Shown piece by piece: positions 11,398 through 23,751 of a stretch of DNA of 64,000 nt (position 1 is its first letter; each line of letters begins with the position of its first letter). The DNA comes from Rhexocercosporidium sp. MPI-PUGE-AT-0058. Lineage: Eukaryota; Ascomycota; Leotiomycetes; Helotiales. The DNA is taken from contig JAGTJL010000015.1 in NCBI GenBank assembly GCA_020746875.1, positions 1,116,001-1,180,000 on the forward strand. Reading direction: 5' to 3'. The notes beneath the pieces are model-generated. The model saw only the letters and a list, made by a program, of their open reading frames with translations. It did not search any database and was not told the DNA's origin. The position numbers and the translations under genes were made by a program.

Positions 11398-12446
11398 TGG
11401 ATTGCCTGGTTTGTTCTAGACGATGAGTTCCAAGGTAAGTAGAACTCTTTCCATTAGTTGTGCCATTCCAGACTAATGGTATGTTATAAGGTCCATTATC
11501 ATTCGCCAGCAACTTCACAAGTCTTGATTTCAGGGAGACTCATCGCGCTACCCATGTCGATACTTCTTACTCCAACCAAAATCCGCTCGAAAAACAGCCT
11601 GGCCACCAGTCATCGACAGCGAGGACCAAGCCTCGCCCGGAAAATATTGGTATAGCATCCTTTCATGGATCGTTCGATGTCCCACACCGCAGCTGGCTAC
11701 AAACTTTACTCTCTTTAATCCTAGATAGTTCAAACTGGCGACAGAAACTGATGCTAATTAGTGACAGGCCTGAGCAGGTCCCATTAACTCAGCTGAAAGC
11801 CTCGTTTCATCCGGAGGACTGTAAAACTTCCCAAATTGACAGAAGATGCCAATGGGCTGGATGCCCAGAGAAACGACTATTTCGACAAGAATCAGCATTC
11901 AGGTAAGCCCACCCTCCCCACAGCTCTGAAAGTCAGACTCAACCAAGCATCATTAGGAGGCATATGGACAAACACGAACGACCTCACAAATGCACGGTTT
12001 CAAATTGCAAAGTGACTGACTTCACTAACTCTGGCGACCTCAAGCGCCATCAACGAACTGTACATGGTACGGGAATATTCTTCTGCCCGGTTCCTTCGTG
12101 CAAGAGACACACCAGAGGTTTCGGCAGAAAGGACAACAGAGAGGAGCATGTCAAACGAGTCCACTCTATCGAAACTACGATGAACTCACGAACCCCTGAG
12201 AGGCAAGACTCTGGAGATCAAAGTTCCCAGAGTGAACTTGTAGGAGGTGGGTCGTCGATGTTTGAAGGAGGAGATTCTGAAATGGAGGTGTTACCGGCAG
12301 AAAAAGCTTCGTTTGCTACCAGCAAGTTCTCTTTGGCTGCGAAGCTGGAAGAACTCAGGGATGCGAAATCAGCGGCTATTGCTGAAGTCGCAGCCAAGTA
12401 TGACAAGGATATTGATGCTGTGGAGCGAGTGTTGTCTTTGACTTAG
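11398..12446 (+). CDS. C2H2 zinc-finger protein (5' end incomplete)
   Basis: Four phase-consistent exons: 11398..11434, 11491..11649, 11725..11902, 11957..12446. The introns end GTAAGT/ATAAG, GTATAG/CCTAG and GTAAGC/TTAG, with CTAAT branch sites. Together they encode ~288 aa without a certain start; the true 5' exon(s) lie upstream or are missing. The C-terminal part contains classical fingers: RCQWAGCPEKRLFRQESAF with RRHMDKH, then HKCTVSNCK...GDLKRHQRTVH, then FFCPVPSCKR...NREEHVKRVH. A Ser/Gly-rich acidic stretch and a helical, Ala/Glu/Lys-rich C-terminus (LAAKLEELRDAKSAAIAEVA) follow, perhaps a coiled coil. It is probably a nuclear DNA-binding regulator; the target is unknown. An alternative start is Met at 11751 in the third exon. 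Confidence 0.7.
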
Positions 12447-13190
12447 TAGAATATTGTCTTAGATCTAGAAGGATTTCCCACTAAATTTTCTTTCAAAGTA
12501 ACCCGAATATTATCAATAAATTTCACTTCGGAGAAGTATAAAAAAGAATGTACATGCGAATCTCGGCCCGACTGCTTTACTCTGTGTTCGGGGGTTTCAT
12601 CTCAACGTGCTGACGTACTTTCATGTCATCAATTGTGATTCAACTTTGCAGACCCGAGTTGGTTTACGTGTGAACCTGCAAGTAGTCTTCTTGGCAGCAA
12701 GCTTGTTTACATGAGGCTGACGACAATGGCTTACAAAAGAAATGCATCAGAGAAACTATGAACTAAGCTGTATGCTGCTGAAAGTACTGAAGGCCGCCAA
12801 GGACATATCGGAAACCAAATGAGAGTGTGGAACTGATTTCTCCTGGACTGAAATGGACTGGACTTGAGAGGCATCACAGAGAGAGAAATGCGAACCCGTG
12901 TTGACAGCGAGATGACTACATCCCGAATTCGAGATACCCAAGTTCTCCACCGCACAAATACTACTTGAAAAATAACCCACTAATAGCTCCAATCACATTC
13001 GCAAAGTATCGAGGTAGAACAAAAAAGGCACATGCAAGGTCATAAATTTTCGAATCTCCCGCCTCGTCCCCATGACCCATTAAGCCACCCACCACACTTT
13101 CTTATCGAGATAGAAGAGCTATCCGTCCAGGGTATAATATCAATCCAAATCCAGAGCCGTAATCAGAATGGCTGCCTGCTTGCTGTGCGC
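12447..13190. other. Intergenic region
   Basis: No gene recognised between the zinc-finger gene (+) and the convergent CYSTM gene (-). It probably holds both 3' untranslated regions. Confidence 0.5.
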
Positions 13191-13503
13191 TTAGCAACAG
13201 CAGTCAAGACACTCGAAGCAGGCGAGGCCGGCACACCTAAATGAGACAAGCAGTCAGCCATGCAGTCGTGATCACAAGGGGAGCGCAGATGACTTACAAC
13301 CCACAGCAGAGGCCACCGCCACCTCCACCTCGAATGCTCATAGGCTCAGCTGTCATCTGCTCTGCTGGACGCTATGGTGTCTGTTAGTAGAGGATATCTG
13401 AGTTGAGAAGCTGAGGACGTACAGGCTGCTCGGAGTTGACTTGCGCGGTAGTTGGAAGCTCCATCTGCTGGGCTTGAGGCTGTTGAGTTTCTTGGGAAGG
13501 CAT
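13191..13503 (-). CDS. Small CYSTM-type cysteine-rich membrane-module protein
   Basis: Three exons: complement(13191..13236, 13298..13371, 13423..13503), 66 aa. The N-terminal ~45 residues are Gln/Pro-rich and disordered (MPSQETQQPQAQQMEL), then a Gly run leads into a short hydrophobic, cysteine-dense C-terminus (GGGLCCGLCAGLACFECLDC). That architecture, a disordered head and a Cys-rich tail of about 20 residues, defines the CYSTM family, which in yeasts and plants is associated with stress tolerance and palmitoylated plasma-membrane attachment. Intron 1 has a TACTAAC branch site; the first AG after it would give an immediate stop, so the next AG (CCATAG) is used. A long stop-containing antisense-like frame made this gene easy to miss. 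The call rests on composition and splice continuity. Confidence 0.82.
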
Positions 13504-14928
13504 TTTGAAGTGAGTGAGGCTGAGGATAGAAGTATCGATAGTTGGTTTGGATCCGGAGTGAGGATGTTTCGAGGCTGGAGATACGTGAAGTGTATGTATA
13601 TACAGATGAGAGAGAGACAGAACAGAATCAGACCACAACGGGGAGACCCCAGGTTTTTAAACTTGAGTCTCTCTCCCCTCCCCCCGTCAGCCCTGCCATT
13701 CCATTACCGTAATACGGCTGTATACGACATGCGCAAGCAAAGTTCAGCTTCGCCCAATCCGACGCGTGGTCAGCTTCCAGCATGCATGCATCCACAGCAG
13801 CTCCCTTGTCTTCCCGACCAAGCCATGCCGATTCATATTTCGCTAGGATTTAGAGCCGGCACAGCCTTTCCGCGTACGTGCGAGCGAGATAAAAGCTCTC
13901 CCAACTAAAGGAAGGGTGCTTCTTCGGGCCACTTACATAATCAATTTGCATAAGAAAAGAGTTTGCGGTTGACAGGTTTGCCCTGGTGCTGCGTACTTTA
14001 CTGCGTACTCGGCTGCGAGTGCCTGGAATGGATGTGGATAATTGGTCTACGGTAAGGCTGTGTTCATGATGGTGGTTGTGGCTTGGCTGAGGGATTTGAC
14101 GGCTCAGCCTTCATGCTTGTTTTGAACTAGGACCTCGTTTCAAGCTTGGCGATCTAATCTCCAAAATCATCCTTGCTGATCTTGGGTGCTTGTGCAATCT
14201 TGATACGGTGTGGACATTTTTGAAAAGGATATGGAAATAGTACTCGTTTGACCTAAGGCTGTGAGCAACAAGCATCTTTGGTGACTTGACTGAAATTGAG
14301 AATATTGGCCATAATCAAGGGAGGTAATTCTGGACTTCGGGGTAGCCTCGGAGGGGTGAAACTTAAATTCATCATGTGTGACATACAGTCTTCCCCCTGG
14401 TCGCAACGTTATATGGTGGAGAGCTTTTGCCTATCAGTTAAACGCAAAAGGGGCAAATCTCCAGCTGCTTTATAGTTAGACAAGGGGTGTAAGGAATTCA
14501 AAATTGGTACGAAGTATGTTGACAGCAACCGTGAGGGGAAGTAACTTTGCCACCTTTAAAGCAGCTGAGAAAGAAGTCTCCACCGATTAACGTTGGGACG
14601 GGGCGGAAGGACTGTAATAAAAGCATACTACCAAAGTATTCGCGAAACTGAGTTAAAGGGCTGAAGATGCAGATATATACTCTCTCGACGGTATGATGGC
14701 ACTGATAGGACTCCATATCAAGAGGGTTGAAAATAGTTCACGCTCAATCCACTTGGATGACAAGCTTGGTCGAGGAGCTAAGTAAGTAAGTGAATGACGA
14801 TTTCGAGATACACCTCATAACAGGTTTGCATGTTTGTCAAATATAGCTCACATCCAATATGTCCCGAGAAGAATGTTGGGAATCAAAAGAAGTGATTTCT
14901 CGCCACTGTAGATATCCGTACCACCCAT
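13504..14928. other. Intergenic region
   Basis: About 1.4 kb. It includes the CYSTM promoter, with a purine/pyrimidine-rich AGAGAGAGACAG stretch at 13609-13621. No gene was supported. Confidence 0.5.
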
Positions 14929-16353
14929 CTACTTTCTTCGTCCAAAGGAGACCTTGGGAAACTCCAGAGGCAACCTCAGCTTCGCGATCTTCCGCTGAGC
15001 AGCCGCTGCCTTCTCTAATCCCAATCGCTTCCTCTCCACTTCTCCCAGAACACCAATCTTCGCTCCAATCTCCATAAAATACTGCGACATCTCCTTAGTC
15101 CCCAACTTCAAATCCTCCTGCAGATCAAAGGTGTTCACTTCGTAGTTGTCGACTATACAAGCCAATGCACACAGATGCGTTCTGATCAAGTCGGTTCCAA
15201 AGCTTGTGATCATGCCACCCTCAGTGAACTTCCGCTTGATGCTCTCCAAGACATTCTCCGGTATATCGTCTAGGAGTTTCTTCAATTCGTCTCTTCGGGG
15301 CAAAGTCCTGATTCCTTTGTTCATCCGGCAGGAGTTCAGAACTTGCATCAGGAGGAACATGTAGCGGAGGATCTTGAGCTTCTCGACGCTCGACCCAGCT
15401 TTCTGAAGTCGGAATGCCACATACTGGGAGCTGAGCTCAAGATTTTTGTTCGCCTTGACGGCGTCTTGCCAGACCTTGATAGGAAGTGCCTTCATTATGT
15501 CTTTGCCAATCAGATCCTCAGTAGTATATACTCCTTGAATATGCTCAGCATCCTTATTGGCTTTCGGTCTTGGTTTTGCATCTTCGACTCTCTGCGCCAA
15601 TTCGTCTCTGGTAGCCATGCCCTTGGTAGTCTCTGACATGTTTGAGAGGATAGCTGCTGTAGCAGCATCGAATTTCGCAGGCTTGTCTTTGTTTCTGGCA
15701 GACTTGTCCGGGGAGATAGCATTCTCTGTGACGGAAGCAATGGCTTTGCGTGCTTTCTTAGTACCGAATGTTTGACCAAGGATGTTACGACGCTCTCGCA
15801 TATCCTGAAGACATGATTAGCATTATTCCTAGAATTATTCCAAGCATTAGAACTTACTCTAGATAGCTCGTCTTCCACAGTAGCTTGCTGGGCTCTCACA
15901 CTGCCGCGAACGACCATCTTCCTGGCTTCCATAACCTCCATCTTGCCAGTTTCTGGATCGTAGACTCCAACATAATGCTTCAACAATGTATCCGCACCAC
16001 CCGCTTCCTCCTCCTGTGCTGTATAGTCGAGTTTCTGGTGGTCAGAAGAGTGCAGAATCAGTTCCTTGGCTGCAATACTGCCGGACTTTGACGATACATT
16101 TCTGCGAGTTTTCGTGTATGGCTTCAAGTGGATTGAGGTCGGAAAAGCCAGGCCAGGTGTAGAAGCTACGCATGTTAGCCATTGACCAGTAGAACGTGTA
16201 CTGCCGCATACCTATTACTGGTGTCCAGGTGCCCGCATCGGAGACAGACACTTTAATCTGCTTATCGTCTTCTATTGCGACTCGTTTGCTTGGCTTTGAT
16301 GACCCATCTGTATCCCTCTTCCTCTTATTGAACTTTCCCACCTTGTCTGACAT
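14929..16353 (-). CDS. RPA49: RNA polymerase I subunit A49
   Basis: Three exons: complement(14929..15804, 15858..16165, 16212..16353), 441 aa. A49 pairs with A34.5 on RNA polymerase I and helps rDNA initiation and elongation in the nucleolus. The N-terminal half is the dimerisation region (ASTPGLAFPTSIHLKPY, ELILHSSDHQKLDY, HYVGVYDPETGKMEVMEARK). MRERRNILGQTFGTKKARK leads into the C-terminal tandem winged-helix region (YTTEDLIGKDIMKALP, VAFRLQK, LKILRYMFLLM, FGTDLIRTHLCALACIVDNYEVNTFDLQEDLKL). The start MSDKVGKFNKRKRD begins a basic tail typical of the family. The length fits fungal orthologues (415-450 aa). Introns of 53 and 46 nt are canonical. Confidence 0.95.
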
Positions 16354-17125
16354 GATTCCGGGCGTAGGCTGTGGAATTGCAGACTTGTCGAAATTTGGTT
16401 ATCAATTCCCAAAATTTCTTAAAAGTCGGAGATCAAAAAATATTCACCGACTTTTAAGAGCCTTGCCATTGAGGCAACAACGCGGGGAAGCAACCTGGAG
16501 CAGCGACTGAACGAGAGCCGCAAACTTTTAATGGCATTTTGAGGACAAGAATAGACATAAAAGTGGCATACAGTTATAGCTGCTGTTTAGAGGTAGAAAT
16601 AGTAGGGTTGTGTAGAGTTCGCCGGCAGATAGAGGTTCTGTAGAGGTACTTTTCTGCACACATCCAGGCGCAAGGTTTCAACAGCATGACTTCATCCACG
16701 GTTTCACGGTAGCACAAAGCTCTTCAATTCACATCATGGCAAGACAAAGCACGTTTGAAGGCAATCTTCTTTTCTTATTGTATTCTGCAATTGAAGTCGA
16801 CGGTATCAAGCATCTGCGGCAGCTATCCTTCCATCGCTCCCTGGTTCATAAACCCTCAATTGACAATCCGACGAAGTTGTTGACCAGTCCTGCTTCCTAG
16901 CAAATCAATCCACCAAAAGCCAGAGAATACGCGTCATCAAGCTGCTCTATCCTTGAACATCCCAGCTGCCATTGTACCGAATGGTAGTCCCAAACTGTGC
17001 GTGTGATCTGGAGTGTTGGAAAAGGCGTAGAAGTTGATGCGGGGGATGGCGTAAACGTGGAGGTTATGTTGTCATGGTGCTCGTTCGAGAGGTGAGGCGA
17101 CTGAGATCGGGATGTTGTGAGTTGT
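16354..17125. other. Region between RPA49 and RPL41
   Basis: RPA49 promoter side and RPL41 3' side. Open frames here (for example the one covering 16897-17205 on -) overlap the RPL41 introns and show no family similarity. Confidence 0.5.
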
Positions 17126-17315
17126 TTACTTGCTGTGAGGGGAGTCCGAGTTAGCGATTGCTTCAATCTGGAGCCCTGGAAGGCCTTCAACTTACGATCT
17201 CGCACGCGTCTTGCGGCGCTTTCTCTTGAGTCTTCTAACTCTCTTTTTGCGCCACTTAGCTCTCACTATGTAGATGATTAGCAATGATCAAGCCGTCGAG
17301 GATGGGCGGCATACT
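17126..17315 (-). CDS. RPL41: Ribosomal protein eL41, start codon split by an intron
   Basis: Three coding exons: complement(17126..17132, 17196..17265, 17315), lengths 7, 70 and 1 nt, encoding the universal 25-aa peptide. The reading is unambiguous: RAKWRKKRVRRLKRKRRK followed by TRARSK. The first coding exon contributes only the A of ATG (context AAAA, donor GTATGC); exon 2 begins TG AGA. Exon 3 is C AAG TAA, reached by a canonical GTAAGT donor and CACAG acceptor with a GCTAAC branch site. Without removal of intron 2 the peptide would end one residue early (S-stop). eL41 sits at the intersubunit bridge of the cytosolic ribosome. The 5' leader upstream of 17315 is pyrimidine-rich. Confidence 0.95.
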
Positions 17316-19920
17316 TTTCAATACGAGTTGATGTGATGAAGCTGGGTTGAGGAGGAAGTTGAGCTGAGCTTCTCGCGCAAGTAATGTGCAGAGTGCCAGG
17401 GCGCTAGTATTAGCGAGACTCTAGTCCCAAAAAGTACTAGATAGCTTAGGGCTTATCACGTGGGTCAGAACCAGATGAGGAAGGATCACGGCAGTGGTGT
17501 TCAGCGTCTTGGCAGTGAACTCCTCAACTTTTAATACCATCACCGACATCTCATTGTCCAAGAATATTTCAAGACATTGAACTTCAAATAAGTTCAACTG
17601 GATATATGTTGCTACCCATTTCGGCTTTTCAACTGACATTACCTTACTAACACATCTCCTCTGTCAACATGGCTCACCCATGTCAAGATCATGATACCTT
17701 TGATCTTCCGATGACAGTCACGAATTGTTCGATTACAAGGAGCCTGTTGGGCTTCTCCGGTGGGACAAAGAGCGAGGACAAGCTGTTTTTAAGTCAACTG
17801 CAAATTCAAGTATTAACGTTCGGCTTATTCCAATCTCTCTTCAGAGGAAATCATTAACTACGGTGACGAGTTGATGATTGGCAGAGAGCCGGTTCCTTGG
17901 TCAAAATCAGGATTGAGTGAGAGGTAAGTGTTTTGTATATGCTGCCTTCTCTGTATTGTATTAACAATCATAGCATCCTCATTCCACTTGCAGACGATCC
18001 CAATTATCTATTTGTCCCTCCCTGTCATCTCATTTGTGAAGTGTTATATATTTTAGTATATTACTACGGTATGTTTCTATTTTGCACAGTAGTCTTTATG
18101 AAATCGCTAGATATTACTAGGGTACCTGGCACTATTACTTTAGTATTCTATGCGGCTCCACCTGCAATATGCAGCAGGCATTTCTATATTTGCTTGCCGA
18201 CTGGTACGCTATGTATAATCATTTGGAAGTAATGACCAAGCGGATATACATAGATCCTCGTCAATTAACCCAAACATCTCGCATAATCTTACATTCATTC
18301 AGCGTCTCATGTCTAAAGATACTAAAATAACCGGTAAAGCATCTATTACAGATCTACCACAGATTAATTACAGATGTTCAACTATTAGAATATCTCGTGC
18401 AAATATTACTGAATTAAGATACATATCGAGTCACGGGCCGTGGCCGCGGCCGCATAGTTAGATATGGCACCTCACCTAAAGCCCTATGCATTTCTCCATG
18501 GCGCTGACCTGCGGCCAGTCTTCACTCTTCGAAACTAACAAAGAGGGAACAATCGACTGAAGTTCCCCCTCATGTCTGTGGCCTCGTGCTCAGTTATCTT
18601 CTTGGATATCTATAAGTGGACAATTCCACCAATCGTCTTGGCCCAATGCAACAGGTCCTTTTTAGGATCTGGTAACGACCGGCCCGTCGATTCCAGTGAT
18701 TGGAAGATGAGGATATGCTTATGGCGAGACCCTGACGGATCCCTGAGCCGCGCGCCTGCGCGTGCAAAGAGAGGAGATGCATGTGGCAAGTAGTTGGCCT
18801 GTGGAGAGAGTCTGGAGGGCATTGCGTGAAGACTGAAGAGGAGGCGAGGTAAGAGGACGGGAGTGGCTGAAGAAGTGAGGTGTTGTGACAAGCGACGGTT
18901 GACGGTTGACGGTTGAACGAACCGACATACCGCACGCTAACAAGTCGATCTCACCCCCGTAATCCCACTCCCATCTCGTCTCATCCCCAGAGCGGGTCAG
19001 TACGGGCACAAGCGAGGCCCTTTTACTCCTCATTTTCCCCTTTTCTTCTCACGAGATGCATCTTGCGTCTCTCTGCGACTGGGGGCGTTCTCCTCGTTTG
19101 CTATCCTGGGGTAGGCCGGCCGACCAAGCGAATCGAGATAGAAGATCTCCAGATAGCAGAGCCCGCGCTCGGCCCGAAAGGGACAGACGAGCAAGTCTAC
19201 ATGGGAACATCCCTCGAATGGACCTGCCAGAGCCATTCAGATCTCAGCTTGTTGGACCTTGGCGTAATAGATCCAACCAGCCCGTGCCAGCTCGACAATC
19301 TGTCTGCAGTGAGTAGCAGGTCTGGTCAAGACTATTGAAAGAGTCAGCTCATGGCAGGGCATGGGCATGGCCGGCATGGCACTGTATACCCACAATCAGG
19401 TACGAGTGACCCCAAGCTCGGGTGGCGCATCTCGCCATCCTCCTGGGAATCTACTGCAGTAGTACGAGCTGGAGCCATCTCGTCTCTCGATTCGCGAAAG
19501 CCACTCGAAGGTGGATGCAACGCAGAGGCTCACAGAACCCTTGACCCGAAGGAGCACACGGAAGGATGCCCTCCGTGGCCGCCAATTCGAAAAGTACATC
19601 GCATCCCCAGATTTCACCCCGGGAAAGTACTCCGTTCTCCGAAACATTGGCGAGCTTGTTCTCCAATCAATTCGTTGCAACGTTTTTTCTGATACCCGTT
19701 CCCCTCGTCTGTTCTTCATCTGGAAATTCATCTAGTAAAATGACCTGTCCCAAGAAGCCCGTACCCATGGCGAAGAGCGTGGTTGCCCTACAATCTTATG
19801 GATGGATAAGTATCTGGACCTTCCCCTCCAGATTCGATTTCTCTGTCCAGTACTCCAGTCACTCAAGACACACTTGAGCCCCTTCGACACACCAGCATAT
19901 CCTCCAATCATCTGGACGCG
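17316..19920. other. Gene-poor region, partly AT-rich
   Basis: About 2.6 kb. 17669-17930 (+) contains protein-like stretches in shifting frames (a 62-codon frame beginning MAHPCQDHDTFDLP, then EIINYGDELMIGREPVPW followed by a GTAAGT), which may be a decayed or unrecognised gene. 17930-18420 is AT-rich. 18894-18914 is a triple GACGGTT repeat. 19000-19900 is GC-richer and probably the leader/promoter of the sugar transporter. No gene was supported. Confidence 0.4.
18894..18914 (+). repeat. (GACGGTT)3 tandem repeat
   Basis: Three perfect 7-bp units in non-coding DNA; no function assigned. Confidence 0.85.
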
Positions 19921-21837
19921 ATGGCAGACATCACGGAGAAGCACGTCGACCATCATGTCGCCGAACATGATGACCACGACCACACTCTCGACAAGAACAA
20001 GGTCGTGGCAACCAAGGTCCTCATCGGTGATGAGACTTTCAACCAGGCCATGCTCAAGGAACCCCCTCAACCCCGCAACTTGATCGCCATTCAACTTTAC
20101 CTGATCTCGGTTGTTGGGTTCTGCTGCTCAACCTCGAACGGTTTCGACTCCTCCCTCTTCGGCAACCTTCTCTCCCAGGACAACTTCAAGGAATTCTTCA
20201 GTGTCAGCAATGTAGGAATTGGAGCTGGTATTGTCAGCTCTATGACCCAGATCGGCGGTGTTGCAGCTCTTCCATTTATTGGCCCGGCTATTGATACCTT
20301 TGGCCGAAGAGTGGGCATGTTCATTGGAGCTTCGATCATAATTATGGGTGTTATCATCCAAGGTACCGTCATCAACACAAACAACACTGGTCAATTCATG
20401 GGAGGCCGATTCTTTATGGGCATGGGTGTCTCAATCATTGCCTCAGCCGGTCCCTGCTACGTCGTTGAGATCTCTCACCCAGCTTATCGTGGTATTGTCA
20501 CTGGTTTCTACAACGTTTTCTGGTATGTTTCTACTGTCACAAGTCACGAATTCTGCAACTAACATTTTGCAGGCCTGTTGGAGCACTGGTTGCCAGTAGC
20601 GCATGCCGTGGATGTATTAACCTCTCTGGAAACGCGTCTTGGATTGTCCCAATTTGGCTTCAAGCAATGTTCCCAGGTGTCGTCTTCCTCTGCGCGTGGT
20701 TCCTCCCAGAATCCCCCCGTGTAAGTTCATAGTTTTGCCCTGAAAAAGTTGGTACGTGTATACTGATCGACATGAATTTAGTGGTTGTACACCAACGGCA
20801 AGCAAGAGCAAGCCAAGGCCTTCCTCACCAAATACCACGGAAATGGCAACCCCGAAAGCGAGTGGGTCAGACTTCAGATGTGGGAATACGAGGCTCACTT
20901 GGAGCTCGACGGTGCCGACAAGAGATGGTGGGATTACCGTGCGCTTTTCAAGAACAGAACTTCTCGATACCGTCTTGCTTGCAACTGCTGCGTCTCGCTC
21001 TTTGGACAATGGGCTGGTAACGGTACGCATCTCGCCTGATTCGCTTAGCCATCCTCATACTAATGCAATACAGGTGTTGTGTCGTACTTCCTCAGCGGTG
21101 TTTTGGATACTGCCGGAATCTCAGACAAGACCACTCAGAACAACCTTTTCGTCGCCATGAATGCTGTCCAATGCATTGTCTCATTCACCGGCAGTATGTT
21201 CGTTGACAAGATCGGTCGCCGACCTCTCTTGATCTGGGTCAACGTTGGTTGCTCTATCTGCTGGGTCGGTGTCACTGTCGCAGCCTCTATCGTCGCACCA
21301 GATGTACGTGCCAAGAAGGCCATTGAGGATGCTGGTGGTGTCTGGGACACAGCCATGGGTAACAAGGCAGCCAGTGGAGCCACTGTTGCTATGATCTACA
21401 TCTTCCAGGCCGTCTACTCTTTCGGATGGACCCCGCTTCAAGCTCTGTACCCCGTCGAGGTCCTCTCCTTCGAGATGCGTGCCAAAGGAATGGCCTTCTC
21501 CAACTTGTTCGTCACCTGCGGTACTCTCGTCAACCAATTCGGTTTCCCAGTCGCTCTCGAGAAGATCGACTGGAAGACATACATTGTCTTCATGGTCTGG
21601 TGTCTCGTCCAGGCTGCCATCATCTGGTACTTCATTCCCGAGACCAAGAACCGCACTGTAAGCTCCCTTCTTTCTGTACACCTTGGATAGTGGCTAAAAA
21701 TTACACAGCTTGAGGAACTTGATGAGATCTTCAGCGCCAAGAACCCAAGAAAGGCATCCACCGCCAAGAAGGCTCTCAACCTCGATGAGCACAACAACGT
21801 TGTCGGTGTTGAGGATGTTAATAAGGGAAATGCTTAA
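19921..21837 (+). CDS. MFS sugar transporter
   Basis: Five exons: 19921..20522, 20573..20720, 20782..21022, 21074..21657, 21709..21837, 567 aa. All four introns are 50-61 nt and canonical. It is a sugar porter of the major facilitator superfamily with about 12 membrane spans. Signatures: DTFGRRVGMF after TM2-3, GRFFMGMGVSI and YVVEISHPAYRG in the TM4-5 region, PESPRWLY before the central cytoplasmic loop, DKIGRRPLL after TM8, and PETKNRT after TM12. The N-terminus is His/Asp-rich (HVDHHVAEHDDHDH), and the C-terminal tail is charged and cytoplasmic. The substrate (hexose, lactose or other) cannot be decided from sequence alone. Codon choice is biased to C-ending codons, suggesting good expression. 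Confidence 0.93.
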
Positions 21838-23145
21838 ATGCAATGACCAACCTACAGTCTGACCATTCATTGGTCACCAAAACTTCGAAGGGGTATGTTG
21901 TGGAAGGGGATGTCGCTGAGAAGCCGATAGCTTCCAAGCATGAATTTGTCAATTATCGCTACGATCTGGTATAGCCATTTTAATTTATGTTTGATTGAGA
22001 ATTTTGGTTTCAATTGCCTGCTCGTGACTATTTCGTGTCTCTCCATCTCTCTATTCCATACAGCCTAGGATCTCGTCAATTTCTGTATACATCTGTCCTA
22101 TCACAAAACTCCCCTACCTTCTAAACACTTTATCAACTTCAACCTTCATGCCAGGAAATTCCACTTATCATCAATCTACGTTATGACTATAGTATCCTAG
22201 CTCTCATTTCAAATTCCAACACGGGTACTCAGCCTGAAACTACTCTTTTCACAACTCTTCCTTCGACAATGGGATACAAGTCTGCTCCAAACGCAGTCAA
22301 AGGGAACGTTCAAGCATGTCGCAGACCTGTACTGTGTACATGATATGGGTTCTATACCTGAAATCAATCCCCTGGGATCGTTCTACTTGGTTAAGAGCTT
22401 GTCCTTTCACAGTCTTGCAGCGATAGTCTTGAATTTGGCGGGAAGTGGGACGACGGCCAGATCAAGAAGACGACTTCCATGTCTCCTCAGCACCCTTTCG
22501 ACAGGTTTCGGCGATTTTCAGTTATTTGCAGCTCACTTTCCATAATTGGAGGACTCATTTCCATCCCACCGAGCAATTAACTTGCATTCTATCCAGCGTC
22601 CTTTATGAGAAGTGAAGCGGTGGTTTGAGGTAACTCGGTGACCAGATGAAGTAGGCTCCTCGAGCTAAGCGAGAGAACCACAGCCTTTAGGCAAACACTC
22701 AGCCTTCCCCTGTTGCAACTTCTGCGGGCGTCTCCTTATCAGAACCATTGCCTAACGATTCAAAAGGGAGAAGGAGGTGGAGGTGACGTGGTAACTGGAA
22801 CTCGAGATTATACGAAGTACGTCGTATTATCCCCGATCTTGGTGCGGTTTCAAAAAACCTTGGAACGCCTATTGATGCTCAGCAACAGGTACTTACTCTG
22901 CTGGAGCGGAGGGCCTTCGAGAACCTTGTGGAGTAGTGCGGTTCTTATTATAATAGCTTCCACTTCAAATATCAGATTCGGCCCATTTTAAGAGATTACT
23001 TGGGAAGTTGTGATACGCCGAGGGTTGAACAAGTGTCGATGGTGAGCATGAGTATTAAAGCTAACGAGAATGAGACGACTAAGCTTTATATTATGGGAAT
23101 TTTCTCGGAAGGTCCCTCCCTTTCATTTCTCTCTTGAATACCTCA
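21838..23145. other. Intergenic region
   Basis: About 1.3 kb between the transporter (+) and a convergent gene (-). No gene was supported. Confidence 0.5.
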
Positions 23146-23751
23146 TCAGCCGCCAACTCCAGTCCCAACAGCAGTGACGCCAATAGCACCTTCCAGACTG
23201 GCGATCAACAAATGACTCCTCACGCCGAGCGCAATAGCAGATAATACCAAAAAGACCTCAAACTCCTCACTACACTTGATCTCCATTATCAACTCCGTCT
23301 CCGTTCTACCTATCGCCTTCAGATCACACAATCTGGCCAGAGTCTTTTCTCTACCATCTCGCAACTCTACTTCGTTCTTCCCACCCTCTGTTCGCCACTC
23401 TAGCTTGCCCATGCCGGGATAAAGAAATTGGTGAGACCCAGTCGATAAGCCAGGCCACATAGTAATTTTTTGACCATTGTACTGTAGATCGGTATTGAAT
23501 GATGTGAATTTGTGAAAGGTTGCTGTACCGATTGTGCTGGTGGTCGATCCTTGGGCTAGAGTGACGTGGGGTTTACCACTCTTAGATGTGGCTATGTAAA
23601 GCGGTTGAGAATCCGATGCCGAGTTGCCCCTGCGAACGCTTGAAACCTTCTTGTTTTCGAAGTCTGGTGTGATGATGAATGTAGTAGTGTGTGGGGGGTT
23701 CGAAGGTACTTTCTCGCCTTGAAAGCCATTCTTAGAAGTAGAATCGTTCAT
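23146..23751 (-). CDS. Conserved unknown, possibly Tubby/LURP-one-like fold
   Basis: A single uninterrupted exon of 201 aa. After a short polar N-terminus the protein alternates short beta-like segments (TTTFIITPDF, SQPLYIATSKSGKPHVTLAQG, STIGTATFHKF, QKITMWPGL, HQFLYPGMGKLEWRT, ELRDG) and ends with a hydrophobic helix-like stretch (EVFLVLSAIALGVRSHLL). The order, with a GTATFH turn and a Trp-rich strand followed by a final hydrophobic helix, recalls the fungal Tubby-C/LOR-like proteins of ~180-220 aa. That resemblance is a pattern judgment, not a database result. No signal peptide. Function unknown. Confidence 0.65.
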   Translation of the reverse strand: MNDSTSKNGFQGEKVPSNPPHTTTFIITPDFENKKVSSVRRGNSASDSQPLYIATSKSGKPHVTLAQGSTTSTIGTATFHKFTSFNTDLQYNGQKITMWPGLSTGSHQFLYPGMGKLEWRTEGGKNEVELRDGREKTLARLCDLKAIGRTETELIMEIKCSEEFEVFLVLSAIALGVRSHLLIASLEGAIGVTAVGTGVGG

